In this document: positions 60,297 to 64,000 of the stretch, in pieces
Layout: each line of letters begins with the position of its first letter
Position numbering within the stretch: position 1 is the first letter of the stretch
Assembly: GCA_041432705.1 (NCBI GenBank)
Contig: JAPWAE010000003.1
Location: forward strand, 62,001-126,000
DNA: 64,000 bases
From: Pauljensenia sp018375675
GTDB taxonomy: Bacteria > Actinomycetota > Actinomycetes > Actinomycetales > Actinomycetaceae
Reading direction: 5' to 3'
Position numbers and translations under genes: made by a program
The notes under the pieces: model-generated
The model's database searches: none
The model's input: only the letters and a program-made list of their open reading frames with translations
Told to the model about the DNA's origin: nothing

Positions 60297-61229
60297 ATGG
60301 CTCGCATCGCCTCCACCGTCGCCGATCTGATCGGCGGCACCCCCCTCGTCCGTATTAACCACGTTGCCGGCGACGGCGTCGACGTGGTCGCCAAGGTCGA
60401 GGCCTTCAACCCCGCCTCCTCCGTGAAGGATCGCATCGCCCGTTCGATCATCGACGCGGCCGAGGCCTCGGGCGCTCTCGCCCCCGGCGGAACGATCGTC
60501 GAGGCCACCTCCGGTAACACGGGTATCGCCCTGTCGATGGTGGGCGCGGCACGCGGCTACAAGGTCGTCATCGTCATGCCCGCCTCGATGTCCGTCGAGC
60601 GTCGCGCGATCGTGCGCGCCTTCGGCGCCGAGCTGGTCCTCACCGACCCGAAGGGCGGCGTCTCCGCGGCCGTCGCCGAGGCCGAGCGCATCGCCTCCGA
60701 GCGTCCCGGCGCCATCATCGCCTCCCAGTTCACCAACCCCGCCAACCCGGCCGCCCACGTCGCGCACACCGGTGAGGAAATCTGGGCGGACACCGACGGC
60801 CAGGTTGACGTCTTCGTCGCCGGCGTTGGCACGGGTGGCACCATCTCGGGCGTCGCGAAGGTTCTCAAGGAGAAGAACCCGAACGTGCGCATCATCGCCA
60901 TTCAGCCCACCGAGTCTCCCCTGCTGACCGGCGGCACCCCCGGCCCGCACGGCATCCAGGGCCTCATGCCCAACTTCGTGCCGGAGACCTTCGACGCGGG
61001 CATCGTGGACGAGGTCATCTCCGTCGAGACCGCTCAGGCACTCGAGTTCGCTCGCCGCGCGGCCGCCGAAGAGGGCCTGCTCGTGGGCATCTCCTCGGGC
61101 GCCGCCCTGGCGGGTACGGCCGCCGTCGCCGCTCGCCCCGAGCTGGCCGGCAAGAAGATCGTCACGCTCCTTCCCGACACGGGTGAGCGTTACCTCTCGA
61201 CCGCGCTGTTCGCGGGCCTCGAGGACTGA
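60297..61229 (+). CDS. cysK: Cysteine synthase A
   Basis: PLP enzyme that makes cysteine from O-acetylserine and sulfide. 310 aa. Lys44 in SSVKDR binds PLP, TSGNTG holds the phosphate/substrate, and GTGGTISG is the phosphate loop. The ATG at 60297 has GGAAGGA 6 nt upstream. The C-terminus matches other CysK proteins, and CysE, encoded next, binds CysK in the cysteine synthase complex. The usual CysE C-terminal Ile is indeed present. Confidence 0.96.
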   Translation: MARIASTVADLIGGTPLVRINHVAGDGVDVVAKVEAFNPASSVKDRIARSIIDAAEASGALAPGGTIVEATSGNTGIALSMVGAARGYKVVIVMPASMSVERRAIVRAFGAELVLTDPKGGVSAAVAEAERIASERPGAIIASQFTNPANPAAHVAHTGEEIWADTDGQVDVFVAGVGTGGTISGVAKVLKEKNPNVRIIAIQPTESPLLTGGTPGPHGIQGLMPNFVPETFDAGIVDEVISVETAQALEFARRAAAEEGLLVGISSGAALAGTAAVAARPELAGKKIVTLLPDTGERYLSTALFAGLED

Positions 61230-61251
61230 TCTTTCCCGCTTGACGCGCTAA

Positions 61252-61282
61252 GGTGGCCCCGGATGGAATATCCGGGGCCACC
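61252..61282 (+). terminator. Hairpin between cysK and cysE
   Basis: Perfect 13-bp stem (GGTGGCCCCGGAT) with loop GGAAT, 22 bases past cysK and followed by TGTGCGTTTC. It could end most cysK messages and reduce cysE expression. Confidence 0.8.
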
Positions 61283-61320
61283 TGTGCGTTTCCGTCTGAG
61301 TCAACAATCCAGGAGGAACC

Positions 61321-61965
61321 GTGAAGCTCACCGTACGCGCCCTGTCGAAGACCCTGTCGCGCGCCCTGCCCACCAAGACGCTCGGACTCTTCCACGAGGA
61401 CCTCGTGACGGCGCGGCGCCGCGACCCCGCGGCCACCTCCGCCCTGGAGATCGCACTGACGTACCCGGGCGTGCACGCCCTGTGGACGCACCGAGTGTCA
61501 CACGCTCTCTGGTCCCACGGTGCCCGCACCCCCGCGCGCGTCCTATCCTCCATGGCCCGAGCCGTTACCGGCGTGGACATTCACCCCGAGGCCACGATCG
61601 GCCGCCGCGTCTTCATCGACCACGCGACGGGCGTCGTCATCGGCCAGACGGCCGAGGTCGGCAACGACGTCGTCATCTTCCACGGCGTCACCCTCGGCGG
61701 CGTCGCCATGATTCCCGGCAAGCGCCACCCCACCGTCGGCGATCACGTCATGATTGGCGCGGGCGCAAAGGTCCTGGGCCCCATCACCGTGGGCGCGGGC
61801 GTCAAGATCGGCGCGAACGCCGTCGTCGTCAAGGACGTGCCCTGCGGCAACGTGGCTATCGGCGTACCCGCACGCCTGCTCCCCAAGCCCGAGAAGGACA
61901 CGCGCGACCGCGACCTCATCGTCGATCCCAACTGCTTCTTCGAGGAGCCGGCCCTCTACATCTGA
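61321..61965 (+). CDS. cysE: Serine O-acetyltransferase
   Basis: Makes O-acetylserine, the CysK substrate. 214 aa with a helical N-terminal part and a left-handed beta helix of hexapeptide repeats (TGVDIHPEATIGRRVFIDH, FHGVTLGG). Catalytic Asp and His are present in IDHATG and FHGV. The chain ends in EEPALYI; the C-terminal Ile is what CysE inserts in the CysK active site. GTG start with AGGAGG 4 nt upstream. Confidence 0.95.
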   Translation: MKLTVRALSKTLSRALPTKTLGLFHEDLVTARRRDPAATSALEIALTYPGVHALWTHRVSHALWSHGARTPARVLSSMARAVTGVDIHPEATIGRRVFIDHATGVVIGQTAEVGNDVVIFHGVTLGGVAMIPGKRHPTVGDHVMIGAGAKVLGPITVGAGVKIGANAVVVKDVPCGNVAIGVPARLLPKPEKDTRDRDLIVDPNCFFEEPALYI

Positions 61966-62014
61966 GGGCATTCACCCTCGTCAGATGCGGTCTGTGAGAA
62001 TCCGTTCAAGATCC

Positions 62015-62043
62015 GTGACAAAGTGAGCATCCTCACCTATAGT
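62015..62043 (+). promoter_or_regulatory. Promoter for a leaderless GNAT gene
   Basis: GTGACA (62015-62020), a 17-bp spacer and TATAGT (62038-62043). The ATG at 62050 begins seven bases after the -10 box, where transcription would start. Confidence 0.75.
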
Positions 62044-62049
62044 TGGTTT

Positions 62050-62541
62050 ATGGAAGCTCAAACTCTACATGCCCCCCTGGACGCGTTGTCAGCGGCGAAT
62101 CGGCCTCAGGGTATTGAGATCGCCACGCTCACAACATTCGACATCCCCGCACTCGCGGTGCTCACCCTCGAGGCGTACGACGACGACGTCACGCCCGAGG
62201 CACTCTTGGAAACCTCCGAAGAACTACGCCTGACGTTTGAAGGCGCTTTCGGGGCGACCACCGAAGACTCGTTCATTGGCGCGTGGGACGGGGGAACGCT
62301 CGTCGGAGCGATCCTCGTCGTGCGCGAATCCCCCTGGGATGACGCGCCGGACGGCCCGTTCGTGGTGGACCTGATCGTCGCCCCTGACTACCGCAGGCGC
62401 GGCATCGCGACGGCCCTCGTCTCCGAGGTCGCCACGCGCTGCTCGCAGTGGGGATTCGACAGCCTCGCCCTGCGCCTGGATACGCGCCACGGCGGGGCCC
62501 GCGAACTCTACTCGGTCCTCGGATTCGAAGAGATCGCCTAA
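62050..62541 (+). CDS. GNAT N-acetyltransferase
   Basis: A 163-aa acetyltransferase with the acetyl-CoA motif PDYRRRGIATALV and LYSVLGFEEI at the C-terminus. The substrate is unknown. The ATG at 62050 is chosen because the promoter directly upstream would put the transcription start at or next to it; an in-frame GTG at 62023 lies inside the promoter. No ribosome site is seen, in line with a leaderless message. Confidence 0.85.
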   Translation: MEAQTLHAPLDALSAANRPQGIEIATLTTFDIPALAVLTLEAYDDDVTPEALLETSEELRLTFEGAFGATTEDSFIGAWDGGTLVGAILVVRESPWDDAPDGPFVVDLIVAPDYRRRGIATALVSEVATRCSQWGFDSLALRLDTRHGGARELYSVLGFEEIA

Positions 62542-62551
62542 CAAAGGGCGA

Positions 62552-62579
62552 GGAGTGCGAGCCTTGCGGCCCGCACTCC
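62552..62579. terminator. Bidirectional terminator between GNAT and Nei genes
   Basis: Stem GGAGTGCG/CGCACTCC continued by GCC/GGC after single bulges, loop TTGC, between convergent genes. Confidence 0.8.
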
Positions 62580-62599
62580 CCTGACGGCCTTGCGCGCGC

Positions 62600-63637
62600 T
62601 CAGCGCTGGCAGGACGGACACCAGAACAGGCGTCGGTTCTGCATGAGCGCCTCACGGATCGGCGTCCCGCAGCGCAGGCACGGGCGGTCCGTGCGGTGGT
62701 ACACGTACCAGCGCGAGGCCTCCTCGTCCCCCTCAATCGGCGGGTTGGGAGCCTCCTCCGGATCCATCGTGTCCAGGCGACCAGCGGCCAGGCCGCGGTT
62801 CATGAGGTCGCAGATGAGGACCCACAGCTCGCGCAGGCGCTTGATGGAGATGTTGGCGCCCTTGCGGTGAGGCGAGATGCCCGCGAGGAACAGGGCGTCA
62901 GCGCGGTAGATGTTGCCCACGCCCGCGATGATCGACTGATCCATGACGATCTCACCGATCGCACGCTTCTTGGAGTGAGCGATCTGCGCGAAACGCTCCA
63001 TAGCCTCTGCGTTGGATCGGGCCCCGGCGTCCAGAGGATCCGGTCCCAGCTTCGACTCTGCCTTAATACGCTCCTCATCCGTGATGAGGTCGCAGCGGTT
63101 GGGACCCACCAGATCAGCGACGGCATGGTCGTTGAACAGGCGCAGGCGCACGGCACCGACCGGCTCCGGCGGCTCCCATTCCCCCGCCTTGGCCTCGCCA
63201 AAGCCCTCGCCCCAGCGGGTCTCGGAGTGGCCGTTCCACTCCCCCCTCGGGACGTTGGGGATGCGGTGAGCGACGCCGTGCCCCTCGTCGACGACGGTCT
63301 CGTCGCCATTGAAGCGCCACCAGCCGTACAGGCCCAGGTGGATATGCACCCACCGGTCCGGCCAGGGAGCATCCTCACCGAGGATTGGCTCTCCGCTGCC
63401 GGCAGCCGCGCCTTCCAGGAGGGTCACCCCGGCCTCGTACGTCTCACCTTCGATGGGCGGGACGAAACCGATGAACATGTGTTTGCCGTGCACGCGCACC
63501 CGCTGCATGACCCACCCATCCAGGAGGGCGGAGGAGGACGCGAAGCGCCCCTGCGGGGACGACGCCGAGACGATACCCCCGACGAAAAGCTCGTCGAGGG
63601 TACCGGCTAGGCGACGGACTGCATCGCCTTCAGGCAT
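62600..63637 (-). CDS. Fpg/Nei-family DNA glycosylase
   Basis: Base-excision repair enzyme, 345 aa, that removes oxidised bases and cuts the abasic site. The mature N-terminus PEGD provides the catalytic Pro2 and Glu3. The central H2TH domain has GVGNIYRADALF, and a zinc finger CLRC...CPSC ends the protein. The MPEGD start fits Nei/Nei2 of actinobacteria rather than Fpg (MPELPE). A 60-residue insert after the N-terminal domain (WNGHSETRWGEGFGEA) is longer than in E. coli Nei. It begins 6 bases after leuS on the same strand. Confidence 0.93.
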   Translation of the reverse strand: MPEGDAVRRLAGTLDELFVGGIVSASSPQGRFASSSALLDGWVMQRVRVHGKHMFIGFVPPIEGETYEAGVTLLEGAAAGSGEPILGEDAPWPDRWVHIHLGLYGWWRFNGDETVVDEGHGVAHRIPNVPRGEWNGHSETRWGEGFGEAKAGEWEPPEPVGAVRLRLFNDHAVADLVGPNRCDLITDEERIKAESKLGPDPLDAGARSNAEAMERFAQIAHSKKRAIGEIVMDQSIIAGVGNIYRADALFLAGISPHRKGANISIKRLRELWVLICDLMNRGLAAGRLDTMDPEEAPNPPIEGDEEASRWYVYHRTDRPCLRCGTPIREALMQNRRLFWCPSCQR

Positions 63638-63643
63638 GCGACC

Positions 63644-64000
63644 TCACTTCTTAACGACGACGTTGACCAGCTTCGGCGCGCGAGCGATCACCTTGAGGGG
63701 ATCTGCCCCGCCGAGGGCCTTGACGATAGGAGCCTCGGCCAGGGCGGCCGCGATGAGGTCCTCCTCGGAGATGGAGGGAGCAACCTCGATGCGGGCCTTG
63801 ACCTTGCCGTTGACCTGGATGACGGCCGTGACCGTGTCCTCGACCAGCAGCGAGGAATCCTCGACGACCGGGAAGGGCTCGCGGGCCAGGGAGGCCTCGT
63901 GACCCAGGCGGCTCCACAGCTCCTCGCACAGGTGTGGGGCGACCGGGGCGAGCATGAGGATCAGGGGCTCGATGGCGTCGCGCGGGACAGCGTCCAGGCT
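63644..64000 (-). CDS. leuS: Leucyl-tRNA synthetase, C-terminal part
   Basis: The last 118 codons of leuS; the 5' part lies beyond the window. It contains the end of the anticodon-binding domain (LMLAPVAPHLCEELW) and the small C-terminal domain (VIQVNGKVKARIEV, IVKALGG) that contacts the tRNA-Leu long arm. The frame is open to the window edge. Its stop is 6 bases from the Nei-type gene, so the two are probably co-transcribed. Confidence 0.95.
   Translation of the reverse strand, partial: SLDAVPRDAIEPLILMLAPVAPHLCEELWSRLGHEASLAREPFPVVEDSSLLVEDTVTAVIQVNGKVKARIEVAPSISEEDLIAAALAEAPIVKALGGADPLKVIARAPKLVNVVVKK

Noticed and set aside
1..64000. Mobile elements, prophage or CRISPR
   Set aside because: No transposase, integrase, terminal inverted repeats, cas gene or spacer array was found; gene content and codon use look uniform.

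Overview
The window is GC-rich, densely packed chromosomal DNA from an actinobacterium. The best fit is the Actinomycetaceae, a Schaalia/Actinomyces-type organism. Pointers are a single-chain type I fatty acid synthase (about 3075 aa), an acyl-CoA carboxylase with biotin carboxylase fused to the biotin carrier, a PASTA-domain Ser/Thr kinase, a PPi-type phosphofructokinase (activity reported in oral Actinomyces), UDP-galactopyranose mutase and many GTG starts. The species is inferred, not proven. I see no insertion sequence, prophage, CRISPR array or rRNA.

Layout. 1-13 kb: 3' part of a PASTA kinase, pfp-aroG (PPi-phosphofructokinase and DAHP synthase), plsC, a DnaQ-GIY-YIG fusion nuclease, trpD coupled to an atypical receiver protein, then M20 dipeptidase, glycerate-kinase-like protein, erpA and an FKBP lipoprotein. 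From memory, this order resembles the pknL-aroG-plsC-Rv2191-trpD-Rv2204c/2205c neighbourhood of Mycobacterium tuberculosis, so it is probably an old actinobacterial backbone. 13-20 kb: an unknown Trp-tailed protein, pyrD, a SpoU-type rRNA methyltransferase, a HAD phosphatase with a MetP/MetS importer, an AEC transporter and glf. 20-30 kb: an AgrA/AgrC-like two-component system, GT2 and GtrA membrane-glycan genes, a GH3 glycosidase, a HAD phosphatase and an MFS transporter.

30-35 kb is a sugar section: two free-standing PTS EIIB proteins and one EIIA around malQ, without an EIIC. 35.6-49.6 kb is a fatty-acid operon: birA, accA-type alpha subunit, accD-type beta subunit, fas and acpS, covering biotinylation, malonyl-CoA supply, synthase and phosphopantetheinyl activation. 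49.6-57 kb: an SSB paralogue, orn, ilvA, an orphan winged-helix regulator, metE and metF. 57-64 kb: a 47-aa membrane protein, tRNA-Arg(TCT), a cation/proton antiporter, rpmF, yigZ, cysK-cysE, a probably leaderless GNAT gene, a Nei/Fpg glycosylase and the 3' end of leuS.

The most unusual signal is a shared promoter architecture. Two genes 37 kb apart, the unknown 184-aa protein at 13.4 kb and the SSB paralogue at 50.4 kb, each carry three direct repeats with core ATCCACAGGG at an exact 30-bp period. In both, the repeat nearest the gene is followed six bases later by GTGGCGCT, and this box ends 77 and 74 nt before the start codon. This looks like a small uncharacterised regulon, possibly concerned with DNA handling.
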